Source: Berkiella sp964594635
GTDB lineage: Bacteria > Pseudomonadota > Gammaproteobacteria > Berkiellales > Berkiellaceae
DNA length: 64,000 nucleotides
Direction: 5' to 3'
NCBI GenBank assembly: GCA_964594635.1
Contig: CAZQMV010000001.1
Span: 248,001 to 312,000 of the forward strand
Of this stretch, positions 36,601-45,509 are shown piece by piece; the stretch's first letter is position 1; each line of letters starts with the position of its first letter. The notes beneath the pieces were generated by a model, which saw only the letters and a list, made by a program, of their open reading frames with translations, searched no databases and was not told the origin of the DNA. A program made the position numbers and the translations under genes.

Positions 36601-36801
36601 GTTAGTGGACCTAAAGAACTGGAAAGACTCAAGAGCATTCAAGATCCTGCAGCAAGAGCACAAGAAGCACAGCATTTTATTAATTGGGCTCAGAAACATA
36701 ATCGCCATTTTAACCCGCCTGCTATGGCTGAAATTAGAAAAATGGCGGCTGAAGTAAAAGTTGAGCATGCTAAAGACGAAGTAAGACAAAGCCCTAAATA
36801 A
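33685..36801 (+). CDS. large unknown cytosolic-type protein, candidate effector
   Basis: This protein of about 1038 residues matches no family I recognise. It has no signal peptide or membrane segment. Residues 410-475 are a charged coiled coil (including RNKLEERILELTAEM). About 912-955 is an Ala/Pro/Ser/Thr-rich linker, followed by a basic C-terminal segment. Two stretches look like a diverged internal repeat: LIVGAKTKMQEHM near 124 and MFIGAQTKEAVKNL near 555, each followed by a Gly-x-x-Ile-x-Val pattern. The ATG at 33685 is preferred to GTG at 33679 because AAGAGG lies 5 bases before it. Its size, lack of homology and modular look resemble effectors of intracellular bacteria; this is inference. 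Confidence 0.6.
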   Translation: MLGLDGDKPENEGDVPVAEAKTKEIKIHLGFMPEEVASVLKPIINNRMGTDAAAQTPDNESVIIISRGDIKDDLFEQFVSNFGIQKYDEVSSTLQADPGSPAICEKIASTLGQFLDGADLQASLIVGAKTKMQEHMSGGRPNISVGRIGTGPVTRICIQLPEMGFQSDLAAVYTMGMIDAIAKHALDPTIPVTVSSYGAGGSAHEDLVPGQMNNCDAVLNLRTHIDLTPQVDHLQTVIQSLGRPDLNSELNTLQAYSERLANKDAGVNHNVLQRDLIGIRNNLIAKGVPAESLKLPKDHDTQYYTEIAISNPIRGKIVFYKTASFTDRAIAEEAAHLMLLNFGKTETPNLTTGYINFLKQSNPEYRQLVEACEKSDKGAEIIQKFVALDSELVQKFKDKLEIEIEISNIRSQLGVANVSLRSSLKYTTPDSVLGPKEIADLKQKRTTLEESRNKLEERILELTAEMHQLETLSVQYPVDEQAKAAVEEFHKEEIKKLQILGQNGYFAQEGLSETRFMYSSDAEDSAIFADVTRKYLMDTLALDTEGFSHNFAASMFIGAQTKEAVKNLTEGQVIADVNMEDDIVADIIHMVITRKIGNEEEIGMNMRQFSMARVHCDPFTITHQVEEQFQAWCKDKKVSNSYYVDAVMWGLKGFSADGLTATAKWDFVDKLKSVEPKIADVDKLFFEHNGVVVDPFWREIGTDFLADIKNGKAIPFTIAERNTLEVQALLDKLKAESESISVLMRNGTPEEDVKSKVAGLVTAVLSHPKMKMFNEKGNNYGIWARIGSWGGNPQANVSQISFNGSSIDRAFYVSSNMNALTKGGQEIVADRTKKQVLDSDMIVRYREPKSQASSISMTRANQTLTKMLERIEYYKNNGESEKAFAAAKQSLKWAKKQQNVLDKQLLDQIKIAAQEPVVAAPVAVASTPSASSPTAPSTTVPTNGASAPIAAAPAEQTTRKAVTYGRVYRHGKVSGPKELERLKSIQDPAARAQEAQHFINWAQKHNRHFNPPAMAEIRKMAAEVKVEHAKDEVRQSPK

Positions 36802-36816
36802 AGGTAAAGCTCAAAT

Positions 36817-37311
36817 CTAAACTGCTTTGGTTCCAATATAAACATCAACCACGGCTTTATTAGGATCCATGGCGCGTTCATCATAAATTTCAAAATCAGC
36901 AACATAAGATCGTTCGCCACCTAATGCGACGGTATCCATTTGCCAAATGTTTTGCCAAGCTTCAATCACCACCATTGGCATTTGGCCAGCTGCGGTTGTA
37001 AAACGTTGGTAATCACTTTCGGGAATGGTGAGGCGATGTAGACCAACCGGAATGTCTTCAAATGAGGAAACTTCTTCACCAATAAAGTAAGTGTAATCAC
37101 CGTTATGATCACTTTCATAATCGGTATAGACAGAAAAGGTGACGCCAGGGTTAATGCGATGAAGGATCGAGCCAGCAGTGCCTTGGCTAAAGTAGTCAGA
37201 TACCAAAGGTCCAATTTTGCCGGTAGCTGGATTTTGCTCATTGGCATTATTCGTGCGAACCGTTAAGCCAACTAATTGAATAGTGGGTTTATAGGTGGGA
37301 ACTTTTTTCAT
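36817..37311 (-). CDS. GyrI-like/Cass2-type effector-binding domain protein
   Basis: This 164-residue protein is a free-standing effector-binding domain of the GyrI/SOUL-like superfamily, as found at the C-terminus of AraC-type activators and in Cass2. Recognisable segments are IQLVGLTVRTNNAN at the N-terminus, FSVYTDYESDHNGDYTYFIG, the LHRLTIPESDYQRF strand, and VADFEIYDERAMDPNKAVVD followed by VYIGTKAV. The pocket of such domains binds cationic or hydrophobic small molecules and can act as a drug buffer. There is no DNA-binding domain. AAGGA precedes the ATG. A small unknown gene lies just upstream on the same strand, and its 3' end faces the large gene at 33685. Confidence 0.82.
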   Translation of the reverse strand: MKKVPTYKPTIQLVGLTVRTNNANEQNPATGKIGPLVSDYFSQGTAGSILHRINPGVTFSVYTDYESDHNGDYTYFIGEEVSSFEDIPVGLHRLTIPESDYQRFTTAAGQMPMVVIEAWQNIWQMDTVALGGERSYVADFEIYDERAMDPNKAVVDVYIGTKAV

Positions 37312-37367
37312 CGCTTATCCTTCATTATGATGGCAAGATATCTATTATATTGAAAGCAGTACGGTTA

Positions 37368-37670
37368 TCAAGTAAAAGATGGTGTACTTGGTTTTGCCGA
37401 TGCGCGATCAGCTAAAACTTCTTGATAAGCGTTGGAATTTTGAAGTTGTACTGCGCTGAGATCTCCGATCCTTTCACCGGTATACATTTTTATATCAATT
37501 TCTTTTATGATTTTGGTAGATTCTTCATCACTCAAAAAAATACATCCGCCTGGTCCGCCGGGAACTTCCGTCGCGAAGGTGATACTGCCTCTTTGGTAAC
37601 AGACAAGGGTTTGGGTGGGGGGTGCTGATTTTTTGCAGCGGATAAAGTTAAGAAATCGGGTTAATAGCAT
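37368..37670 (-). CDS. small unknown protein
   Basis: This 100-residue protein has no family I recognise. It starts with an amphipathic, basic segment (LLTRFLNFIRCKK). A Gly/Pro turn (TEVPGGPGGCIFLSDEE) and a polar C-terminus follow. AAGGAGG lies 7 bases before the ATG and is the strongest ribosome-binding site nearby, so the gene is very likely translated. It sits between the effector-binding protein and pbpC, all on the minus strand, and could be cotranscribed with either. No function is proposed. Confidence 0.6.
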   Translation of the reverse strand: MLLTRFLNFIRCKKSAPPTQTLVCYQRGSITFATEVPGGPGGCIFLSDEESTKIIKEIDIKMYTGERIGDLSAVQLQNSNAYQEVLADRASAKPSTPSFT

Positions 37671-37737
37671 AGGTGTCCTCCTTTTTCAGTTAGTATAACG
37701 ACGACCATATAGGAGTCAATCAACTAAATATGTATAT

Positions 37738-39762
37738 CTATTTGATCTCAATATGTGCTCTATCTACCTGTCCATTAGCATCGACAACAGCGATGGTGTA
37801 ATAGCCAGTTTTAGGGGGTATCCATGATTGTTTTTGCTGCCATGTGGCAAGAAGGGGTTTACCATCAATCAACCAAGTATAGGGTCTTGTTCCACCCGTC
37901 ACGGTTAAAGGCATTGCTTTGAAATGATTGCCCATTTTTTCTAATTCAACCGCAGTGTCATCTATAGGAAAAATAAGGGTGGGGAGTGTTTTGCTGACGC
38001 TGTGCTGCTCGTTTAAAGAGGATAATTTTTTTAATGATAGGGTAGGTGACGCAAGCGTTGCACTTATTTGCGTGTTTTTTGGTAATACGGTTAATACTTT
38101 TTGTAATAAAGGGACCACTAAGTTTCTGGCCGACAGTGCATTCATTGGTGTACCATCTGGGATCCCAGTCCAGATACCAATCACATAACGTCGATCATAG
38201 CCCAACACCCAAGTATCTCGGTAACCATAAGAAGTGCCAGTTTTTAAAGAAATGGGGTGATTACCATCAAGATCGGTTGCTAAAATCGTTGTAACTTGAC
38301 GAGCGGCTTGTGGGGAAAAAATCACATGACTATCTTCGTTTGTTTGCGTTTCAAGATAAGATAATGGCATCACTTTACCATCGCGAGCTAAGCCACCATA
38401 TAAAGTGACCAATTGCTCAAGCGACATACCTAAGCCGCCCAATGCAATAGCAAGACTTGGACTTTCAAAAGAACGTGGTAATTGCGGGTTAATGCCAGCT
38501 TCTTTCATCGATCCTAAAAAACGCATCACACCGATCTGGTTTAGCAAAGCGACCACAGGGATATTAAGCGACATCGCCAGCGCTTCTTCGGCTTTCACTA
38601 CACCATGAATATCTTTATCAAAGTTTCGTGGATAATACGATCCAAAACGGCGTCTTTCATCCAGTAAATAGGTATCAGGCTTCAGTAAGCCTAAATCAAA
38701 CCCTAATCCAAAGATAAAAGGTTTTAACGTAGAGCCAGGAGAGCGAAATGCTGTGATGTAATCAACAAAGCCATGCTCTTCAATCGCGTAGAAATCACGA
38801 GAGGCGATATAGGCAACGGGTTTGTTCAATTGGTGATCGATAATCAAAATGGCGGTGTTTGAGCGCTCGGGTAAATAGGTAGAATAGCTTGTTAGCAAAA
38901 ATTCAACACGTTTTTGTAATTCAAGATCAATTGAGGTATGAATAACCGTTTTTTTCGGAAATTGATTTTTTAAACGCCACGCTAAATGGGGAATTTCACG
39001 AGGAAATTTAGCTTTGGTGACAGGCAGGCTGGCTAATTGATAGAGTTTAGAGGCGTCATGGCCAATTAACTGCTGGCTTGCCATAAAGTTTAACAACTTT
39101 TCTCTTGCCTGGGTAGCACGCTCGGGATAATGAAAAGGATGTAAGCGAGTAGGGGATTGTACCAAAGCAACTAACAATGCCACTTCGCTTGGATGCAACC
39201 GTGCTGGCGGTTTTTGAAAATAACTTAAAGAGGCGGCATTGATCCCTTCGATATTGCCGCCAAAAGGAGCCAAGGTCATATACATGCTTAAGATGTCATT
39301 TTTGCTGTAATGCCATTCCAATTGCAAAGCACGAAAGCACTCAATCAATTTTGACATCAACTTGCGTGATCGGGGTTCAAGTAACCTGGCAGTTTGCATG
39401 GTAATGGTAGAGCCACCCGATACCACATGGCCATGACGCAACCACAGATAAGCCGCACGCACTAACGCAAAAGGGTTAATGCCAAGGTGAGCACGAAAAT
39501 ACTTATCTTCTTTGGCGATAAGGGTTTTAACATATAGGGGATCGACTTCTTCAACCTTGGTGAGAATGCGCCATTTTTCATCACGGGTATGAAATACATG
39601 CACTGGTTGTTGATCAGCGTAAACAATCGTAGAAAGATCTTGAAAGCGATCGAGCTTTAGCGGATAGACTCTATCCGCTAGGCAAAAGCTACCGAACACT
39701 AACACACACAACCCACAAAAGTAGGCTGTGTATTTGAAAAAACGTTTTAGGTTATTTTGCAT
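37738..39762 (-). CDS. pbpC: penicillin-binding protein 1C
   Basis: This bifunctional peptidoglycan synthase of about 674 residues has an N-terminal membrane anchor (residues 10-30). A GT51 glycosyltransferase domain follows, with IAKEDKYFRAHLG (catalytic Glu85) and SGGSTITMQTARLLEP. The transpeptidase domain has SPGSTLKPF (SxxK near 343), SLNIPV and KTGTSYGYRDTW (KTG near 507). The last 90 residues match the C-terminal domain specific to PBP1C. The start is placed at ATG 39762, inside the last codons of the upstream alpha-2-macroglobulin gene; a TTG at 39795 is the longer alternative. The pairing with an alpha-2-macroglobulin is well known and suggests repair of the wall after protease or envelope attack. 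Confidence 0.93.
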   Translation of the reverse strand: MQNNLKRFFKYTAYFCGLCVLVFGSFCLADRVYPLKLDRFQDLSTIVYADQQPVHVFHTRDEKWRILTKVEEVDPLYVKTLIAKEDKYFRAHLGINPFALVRAAYLWLRHGHVVSGGSTITMQTARLLEPRSRKLMSKLIECFRALQLEWHYSKNDILSMYMTLAPFGGNIEGINAASLSYFQKPPARLHPSEVALLVALVQSPTRLHPFHYPERATQAREKLLNFMASQQLIGHDASKLYQLASLPVTKAKFPREIPHLAWRLKNQFPKKTVIHTSIDLELQKRVEFLLTSYSTYLPERSNTAILIIDHQLNKPVAYIASRDFYAIEEHGFVDYITAFRSPGSTLKPFIFGLGFDLGLLKPDTYLLDERRRFGSYYPRNFDKDIHGVVKAEEALAMSLNIPVVALLNQIGVMRFLGSMKEAGINPQLPRSFESPSLAIALGGLGMSLEQLVTLYGGLARDGKVMPLSYLETQTNEDSHVIFSPQAARQVTTILATDLDGNHPISLKTGTSYGYRDTWVLGYDRRYVIGIWTGIPDGTPMNALSARNLVVPLLQKVLTVLPKNTQISATLASPTLSLKKLSSLNEQHSVSKTLPTLIFPIDDTAVELEKMGNHFKAMPLTVTGGTRPYTWLIDGKPLLATWQQKQSWIPPKTGYYTIAVVDANGQVDRAHIEIK

Positions 39763-42700
39763 GAACAACGAGTTTTTGTTCCTCACCATAGACAAAGTAA
39801 CCAGGCTGATACATCGCTTCCACGAAGGTGGGTGGATAGGTATAAGTCCCAGGTGTGATCGCTCTCACCATATAGGCTACTGTAAAATCATTTTGCGCGG
39901 CTAGCTCAAAGGCAGCCATGAAACGATCATCACGACGCTCGGTGCGGCTTGCATCGCTTAAGGTGCCTAGCCATGAGAATTCTTCCGCCAATTTACTCAT
40001 CGGGGTATTTTCAATTTCAAAACCCGCTGGTAATAAATCGACCAAGATCACATGATGCAACTTCGATTCTTGTCGTTGACCTTGTAACTTCACGATGTAT
40101 AGTTCGCCGGATTTGATTTCTGATAGTGGAGCCAAGTTACCGTCTAAAGTGTAAACGCGGCGTTGTACCGCAAAACCCTTTTGCGCCACTTTGGTCACAT
40201 CGATGGGTTCACCAATTTGTGATAAAGCATAGTAGACAGGTTCAGTGCCGGTATTTTGTAACACGGGTGCCTTTTTTAATGCGTCGTATTGAAAGCTAAA
40301 TGGCGTTGGTTGTGATCCTTCATAGACTTTGCCATCCATTTTGATTTGATAGGGCTTTCTTGCATCATGTAATGCGATGTCAGCCCTGATCAACCAGGCT
40401 TTTTCTTGCGTGCTGAGATATTGCGAAAGCTGAGCTTTATCAATCAACGCTTGTACTTGTGGATAGAGCTTAGCTTTATCGTGGGTAGTTTGCGCCAACA
40501 TGGTGACTAAAATAGCGCTATCACGCAGATCAGAGCCGAAACCAACATAATAATGGGTGTTAGGCGTGAATTTTGCTTGAATGGCTTTATCAAACCATAG
40601 CGTTACATTGGCAGCATCACCGTAATAAGCAAAGGCAGCAGCAATGAAAGCCATCGAATGCCGTTCGGTGATAGCACTTGTTTGATTTTCGGCAAAAAAG
40701 CGTAATGAACGCAGTGTCCCTAAGTTCTGCTTAGCCAACAGATAATGGGCATAAGACACGACGGCGATATCAGATGGCTGTGCAATGGCGCGAGTTGACG
40801 CTTCTTTGACCCAACTGTCTAAGTTATGGGTAAGTGCCGAGGGTACTTCATGGCCTTTTTCCTTCATTAAATGCAACATATCGGCTGCATACAGGGTTAA
40901 CCAAGTTTCAGTAGGCCCACCTTGTTGCCATAAGGAGAAGGAACCATCGATTTTTTGCAGAGTGGTTAATTGGTTATAACCCTTTTGAATGGTTTCTTCA
41001 TTGGGCTTTTCGCTAAAAGCAGCTGCGAATAACCGGCTTGTGGTTTGTTCCAGACAATAATAGGGGTATTGGAGTAAATCTTTAATCAGCTGAGCACCAC
41101 CGATTTCAGGCAGCGAGCCTACCGATAGCGTGATGTGACTATTATTGTCAACAAAGTTCTCTAATAGCTTAGTATTGAATATTAAAGATCCCTTTGCGTC
41201 GACTTTACCATAATGCTGTAAGGAAACGGGTTGCACTTTCGGACGCACGCTCAGTTCCCATTGACGTTTGAAGTGGAAATGTTGTGGGCCGACCAAACTG
41301 ATCTCAACCGTTTTTATACCATTATCATTATAGGTTAAAGGCATCGTTAAACGTTGCTCTTCATCTTTTTTGATAGTGACTTTTTGTGTTGATACTTGTT
41401 TAGCAGAGGTAAGCGTGACGGTATATTCGCCGTTGGGTGCATCGAGATTTTTTAAGATCACAGGGACGGTGACAGCATCATTGGGTGCTAAAAAGCGCGG
41501 CAATGAAACGTAAACATCCATTGGATCTTTTACAGTGATAAAACTTTGTGCTTTCCCTAAACCATTTTCATCCCAGGCAATCGCCATGACGCGTAGCTTG
41601 CCACTAAATTCAGGTATGCTGAATGGAATATTGATGGCATCTTTGCCTTTGCTATCAATCACACCTGAAAAAAGCGACACAACTTTATAAGTGCGTGCAG
41701 GGAGTTGCGTTAATGCGCGTGATAATACCGAACCACCACCGCCAACTTCAAATGAGCCAGGTCGTGCACCATAAGGATTGATCAGCAAGCCATAACTATC
41801 ACGTAATTGATAAGCTAATTTTTGTTGAGAGAAAAAGTAACTAAACGGATCGGGTGTTTTAAAATCCGTTAATGAGAGTGTGCCTTCATCAACCAAAGCA
41901 ACCACAACACGCAGATCTTTCGTTTTGTTGCTGGTTTTAACGTTAATGCAGAGATCTTTGCCACCATTGACGACAGGAGGATGCGTTAACTGTAAATCAA
42001 TTTTATGTTTTTTTAAGGTTTGTTGGTTTTCAACCCAAGTGACGCCAATTGCCCGTTTAGGTAATTGTGAGGCTTTTTCATCTGCCCGTCGATAAACGGT
42101 TGCCAGTAAATAGTTTCCGCTATTGACCATTTGCGATTTATGAATGGGTAATTCAAGTGTCAAACCCTCTTCGCTAATTTTGCCAGAATGAACCGGTTTA
42201 AAGGTGTCGCCTGTAATAGCGATAAACAACTCGCCAGAAAAGGGGCTCTTGATGTGGACTTTGACTTTATCGGGTGAAGAGGCTTTTTCTGGAGATAAAG
42301 CCATTTCTAACATATCGGGTCTGTCTGGCATATCGGCAGAATAGAACCAACCTGCGGCAAAACGCATGCTGGTAGCAACACCGGTTTTTTCGTCTAATAC
42401 TTCTAAACGATAGGAACCATATTTAACAGGCACTTTAAAGTGAGTAGGCGCTTTGCCATCTAACGTTAAAGAGCCATTGGCAACGACATTATCCCGTGTG
42501 GTGACTTCATATTGCCAATTAACGCCTGAACGGAACCAGACATAATCATGATGTTCTTCATAAAGCGCATAACGCAAAGTGCCCGTTGCTTGTAAATCGC
42601 CTTGTTGGTTCACGGCAATCACATCAAATTGTGCTTCGGTGTTGCTACCTGACAGATTATCTTTAAAGCGAGGAGATAGACCAATCAAATAAGGTTGATG

Positions 42701-44917
42701 CCAAAAGAGTGAGATATTTTTACTGGTCTGACCGCGACCACCTACTTCATATACGGTGGCAATGGTTTCTAATTGTAATGGATGTGTGGTTTGAGGTTCC
42801 AGATCCACTTTGGCATTGAGAACCGCTTTACCATTGGCATCGGTTTGGCTATCAGGCAGTTTAAAGCGCTGTCCAGCCCATTGCTCTTCAACTAAACCAA
42901 ATTGATAGCCTTTCCATTTGGCAAAAGGTTCTTTCATGGTGGCGAGCATTGATTCTGCTGTTACCTTTAGGTTAGAGCCAGGGGGGCCGAAGTAATAGAG
43001 CGCCTCAACTTCAATAGGATTATTTTGCTGCGGTTTCATCGATGGTAAAGCCGCTTTGGTTTTTACTTCAATACGGGGTGGAACAAAATCATTCACCTCA
43101 AAAGTGGTATGAGATAGCTCTGCACCTTTCGGATCGATATAAATAGCGGCTGTCCAATGACCTGTTTGTGCAGCACCATTGATAGAGTAGTCTAAAACAT
43201 AGCTGCCATTCCCTGCGTCTTTTAAAACTGACTCAGAAGCGATCACACCATCAGGACGCATCAATTTGAGCGTTAAAGGTAATTGATTGGTGATGTGGCC
43301 GTGATTATCTCGTAACAAACTAACCAAGTGGACAGTTTCACCCGGGCGATAGATGCCGCGCTCTGTAAAGACGTAGCCATCAACGGGACCTGGTGAGTTA
43401 CGACCATGTGTACCGCGATCACTTAAATCGAAAGCCTCATTTTTTAAATTTAAGACGGTGAACTGCTTGCCTTCATACGAAGCTGTTAAAAATGCTGGCC
43501 GGTTACCGCCTTGACCATTTAATAAGGATGAAGGAAAGAAAGCGCTACCATTTTGTAAAGTCGATATTTTACCGAGTTCGCGATTATTACGGGCAACCAA
43601 GCTAACACTAACCCCGGGCGTGATTTTAGCTGTGCTTAATGAACGGGCAAAAACATGTAACCCATCGGGACCATAATAAGTGCTTAACCCGATATCACTG
43701 ATCACAAGTGCCTGTGAAGCATAATCATTTTCATCATAGGAATCTTCAGATGTTCTGGCTTCAACCACATACACACCAGGCTGGAGCTTTTTACCTATCA
43801 TTTCTTCAATGGGCAAACCTGAAATCGCTGTTTTATCGGTTTCAGTTGGGTAACGATATGTACCTTGCCAAATAACTTGACCTTGCTCTTCTTGCAAGTT
43901 ATCTGAATCCCAGCGACTGAGCTGGTTTGAAAACCAATTCATTTCAACTGCTTGAATGTTTCTTTCAGGCACATGGATAATTTTTACTTTGACTTCTGAA
44001 ACGTTAACCGCGACAAACGGGATCACCTGCGGTGCGCCGCTTGCTAATATATAACCTTTTTCTCGAAAACGGATTGCAGGTTTGCGATGGGGGATATAAA
44101 TGTTAAGGGCTTGTGTTTCACTTAATTTTTGCCCTTGGTCACTAGGAAAGCCAGCTTTAAAAGTGAGTTGGTAATTCTGGCCAAAACCTAAACCCTCTAC
44201 GCAGAGTTGTTTACCTCTGGCGATGACGCTGAGATCATTGACTTTAGGGGTTAGGGTAATGTGATCCTCATAGTGAAAACTTCGGGTCTTCACTAATGGA
44301 TAGGTCCAAGAAACACAAGCGCTGGCAATATCGGTGCGTTGGGGAATATCCAGCTGGTAAGCGACAAATTCATTAGGATATGTTTTGGTTATTGATACCA
44401 AATGTTTTTCAATTTCGGGTTGGTTGAGCTGAGGGACTGTGATTTGGTTTATGCCACTGTATTGAAGTTTGGTTTTTGACGCTAGCCAGTTTACGGTTGC
44501 TTTATCTAACTCCGTAGGCGCATGTTGGTAGGCTCTAATTAAAGCGGTGTAGAGCGCATTGTCATAATTATGATAAGTATCATAGTCTTGTAGAGCAATA
44601 TAGGTTTTTGCCAGGAATACCCATGCTTGGAAATCCTTTTCGTTATCAACGAGCACGCGCTCAAAACCATAACGGCTGCCATGCCAGTCTTGTGAATCAA
44701 AAGCCTGTTTAGCATTAACTTTTCGTTCAACCCGTTCAAGTGATGTACTTGCAGCAGTTGCATTTTTAGCGATATTTTTTTCGTAATACTCTTTTGCAAA
44801 TTGTTTTGCTTGTTCAGAAGAGAAAGGGTGATTGACTTCATCAGCCATTAATAAATAAGAATAAGAAAACAATAAACCAAACAAAATGAAGATTTTGGGT
44901 AAAGCGCGGATGTGCAT
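39752..44917 (-). CDS. bacterial alpha-2-macroglobulin (YfhM-like)
   Basis: This protein of about 1721 residues is a periplasmic protease trap. A signal peptide (IFILFGLLFSYSYLLMADE) opens the protein. A chain of macroglobulin beta-sandwich domains follows, including the family segments GYVFTERGIYRPGETVHLVS and FEVNDFVPPRIEV. The thioester motif CLEQ (Cys1288) is intact and lies in the helical toroid, so it can bind an attacking protease covalently. No lipobox cysteine ends the signal peptide, so unlike E. coli YfhM it is probably soluble rather than inner-membrane anchored. The start at ATG 44917 is chosen because it places the signal peptide at the N-terminus; a 45-residue longer frame reaches 45052. 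It overlaps pbpC by 11 bases. Confidence 0.93.
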   Translation of the reverse strand: MHIRALPKIFILFGLLFSYSYLLMADEVNHPFSSEQAKQFAKEYYEKNIAKNATAASTSLERVERKVNAKQAFDSQDWHGSRYGFERVLVDNEKDFQAWVFLAKTYIALQDYDTYHNYDNALYTALIRAYQHAPTELDKATVNWLASKTKLQYSGINQITVPQLNQPEIEKHLVSITKTYPNEFVAYQLDIPQRTDIASACVSWTYPLVKTRSFHYEDHITLTPKVNDLSVIARGKQLCVEGLGFGQNYQLTFKAGFPSDQGQKLSETQALNIYIPHRKPAIRFREKGYILASGAPQVIPFVAVNVSEVKVKIIHVPERNIQAVEMNWFSNQLSRWDSDNLQEEQGQVIWQGTYRYPTETDKTAISGLPIEEMIGKKLQPGVYVVEARTSEDSYDENDYASQALVISDIGLSTYYGPDGLHVFARSLSTAKITPGVSVSLVARNNRELGKISTLQNGSAFFPSSLLNGQGGNRPAFLTASYEGKQFTVLNLKNEAFDLSDRGTHGRNSPGPVDGYVFTERGIYRPGETVHLVSLLRDNHGHITNQLPLTLKLMRPDGVIASESVLKDAGNGSYVLDYSINGAAQTGHWTAAIYIDPKGAELSHTTFEVNDFVPPRIEVKTKAALPSMKPQQNNPIEVEALYYFGPPGSNLKVTAESMLATMKEPFAKWKGYQFGLVEEQWAGQRFKLPDSQTDANGKAVLNAKVDLEPQTTHPLQLETIATVYEVGGRGQTSKNISLFWHQPYLIGLSPRFKDNLSGSNTEAQFDVIAVNQQGDLQATGTLRYALYEEHHDYVWFRSGVNWQYEVTTRDNVVANGSLTLDGKAPTHFKVPVKYGSYRLEVLDEKTGVATSMRFAAGWFYSADMPDRPDMLEMALSPEKASSPDKVKVHIKSPFSGELFIAITGDTFKPVHSGKISEEGLTLELPIHKSQMVNSGNYLLATVYRRADEKASQLPKRAIGVTWVENQQTLKKHKIDLQLTHPPVVNGGKDLCINVKTSNKTKDLRVVVALVDEGTLSLTDFKTPDPFSYFFSQQKLAYQLRDSYGLLINPYGARPGSFEVGGGGSVLSRALTQLPARTYKVVSLFSGVIDSKGKDAINIPFSIPEFSGKLRVMAIAWDENGLGKAQSFITVKDPMDVYVSLPRFLAPNDAVTVPVILKNLDAPNGEYTVTLTSAKQVSTQKVTIKKDEEQRLTMPLTYNDNGIKTVEISLVGPQHFHFKRQWELSVRPKVQPVSLQHYGKVDAKGSLIFNTKLLENFVDNNSHITLSVGSLPEIGGAQLIKDLLQYPYYCLEQTTSRLFAAAFSEKPNEETIQKGYNQLTTLQKIDGSFSLWQQGGPTETWLTLYAADMLHLMKEKGHEVPSALTHNLDSWVKEASTRAIAQPSDIAVVSYAHYLLAKQNLGTLRSLRFFAENQTSAITERHSMAFIAAAFAYYGDAANVTLWFDKAIQAKFTPNTHYYVGFGSDLRDSAILVTMLAQTTHDKAKLYPQVQALIDKAQLSQYLSTQEKAWLIRADIALHDARKPYQIKMDGKVYEGSQPTPFSFQYDALKKAPVLQNTGTEPVYYALSQIGEPIDVTKVAQKGFAVQRRVYTLDGNLAPLSEIKSGELYIVKLQGQRQESKLHHVILVDLLPAGFEIENTPMSKLAEEFSWLGTLSDASRTERRDDRFMAAFELAAQNDFTVAYMVRAITPGTYTYPPTFVEAMYQPGYFVYGEEQKLVVHAK

Positions 44918-45065
44918 AGTGGGAACTACTATTAAGAAAAGATGCGCATTTTTAACATACCTTTTTTTAAAATTAAACACTATTTTTTTCTCATGCTGTT
45001 TTTTCGCATTGTTGTTAGTGTTTTGCTTAGATTGTCTTAAAAATAAGTTCATAAACTAACATTTA

Positions 45066-45162
45066 AATGCCGACGAAAGGCGGCATTGTCAGGATGAAAT
45101 TGCGATGTATTTACCGAGAAAATCGGTATGATGGCGCCCATCACAGATCACTTTACTGTGAT
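45066..45162. promoter_or_regulatory. three consecutive perfect hairpins between divergent genes
   Basis: AATGCCG/CGGCATT (45066-45087), TACCGA/TCGGTA (45112-45128) and ATCACAG/CTGTGAT (45140-45162) lie in a row between the macroglobulin and double-glycine peptide genes. None has a T-run, so they look more like operators or RNA structures than terminators. Confidence 0.5.
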
Positions 45163-45198
45163 TTACTTAACAGATTAACTCAATAAGGAAGCTCTACG

Positions 45199-45450
45199 AT
45201 GATGCGTCAATTAACACAAAGCGAATTAGCTAGCATCGCTGGTGGTGAAGCTGTTTATCCTCCCATGGTTCCAGGATACGAAATCGTAGGGTGGACACAA
45301 ACTTTCTTGGGATGGGATGTACAAACATCAAGCCAGGCTCTAAACATTTTTGATACGCTCTATGTTGAACAGCGCACCGCCGTTTTTGACATACAGCCTA
45401 TTTATGCTCCCATTATAACCACCACAACCACAACGTATACATACTACTAA
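45199..45450 (+). CDS. double-glycine leader peptide, bacteriocin-like
   Basis: This 83-residue peptide begins MMRQLTQSELASIAGG, a textbook double-glycine leader: an amphipathic helix with Leu, Glu-Leu and Ile at the expected spacing before the Gly-Gly cleavage site. A peptidase-containing ABC transporter would remove the leader during export. The mature part would be about 67 residues. It has no cysteines, is aromatic and proline-containing, and ends in TTTTTTYTYY, a Thr/Tyr-rich tail. AAGGAAG lies upstream of the ATG. No transporter, immunity gene or modification enzyme is in the window, so it is an orphan. It could be a microcin-like toxin, a signal or a secreted structural peptide. Confidence 0.7.
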   Translation: MMRQLTQSELASIAGGEAVYPPMVPGYEIVGWTQTFLGWDVQTSSQALNIFDTLYVEQRTAVFDIQPIYAPIITTTTTTYTYY

Positions 45451-45473
45451 TACGGAAAAAAAACCTTTTCAAG

Positions 45474-45500
45474 ATGGCAGGCTCTTACTGAGCCTGTCAT
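45474..45500 (+). terminator. strong stem-loop after the double-glycine peptide gene
   Basis: An 11-bp stem with one GU pair (core CAGGCTC/GAGCCTG) surrounds a 5-base loop 24 bases after the stop codon. It has no T-run, so it may protect the mRNA end or act as an incomplete terminator. Confidence 0.5.
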
Positions 45501-45509
45501 AATATCAAA

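Noticed and set aside
36817..37311. AraC-type transcription activator
   Set aside because: Only the effector-binding domain is present; there is no helix-turn-helix.
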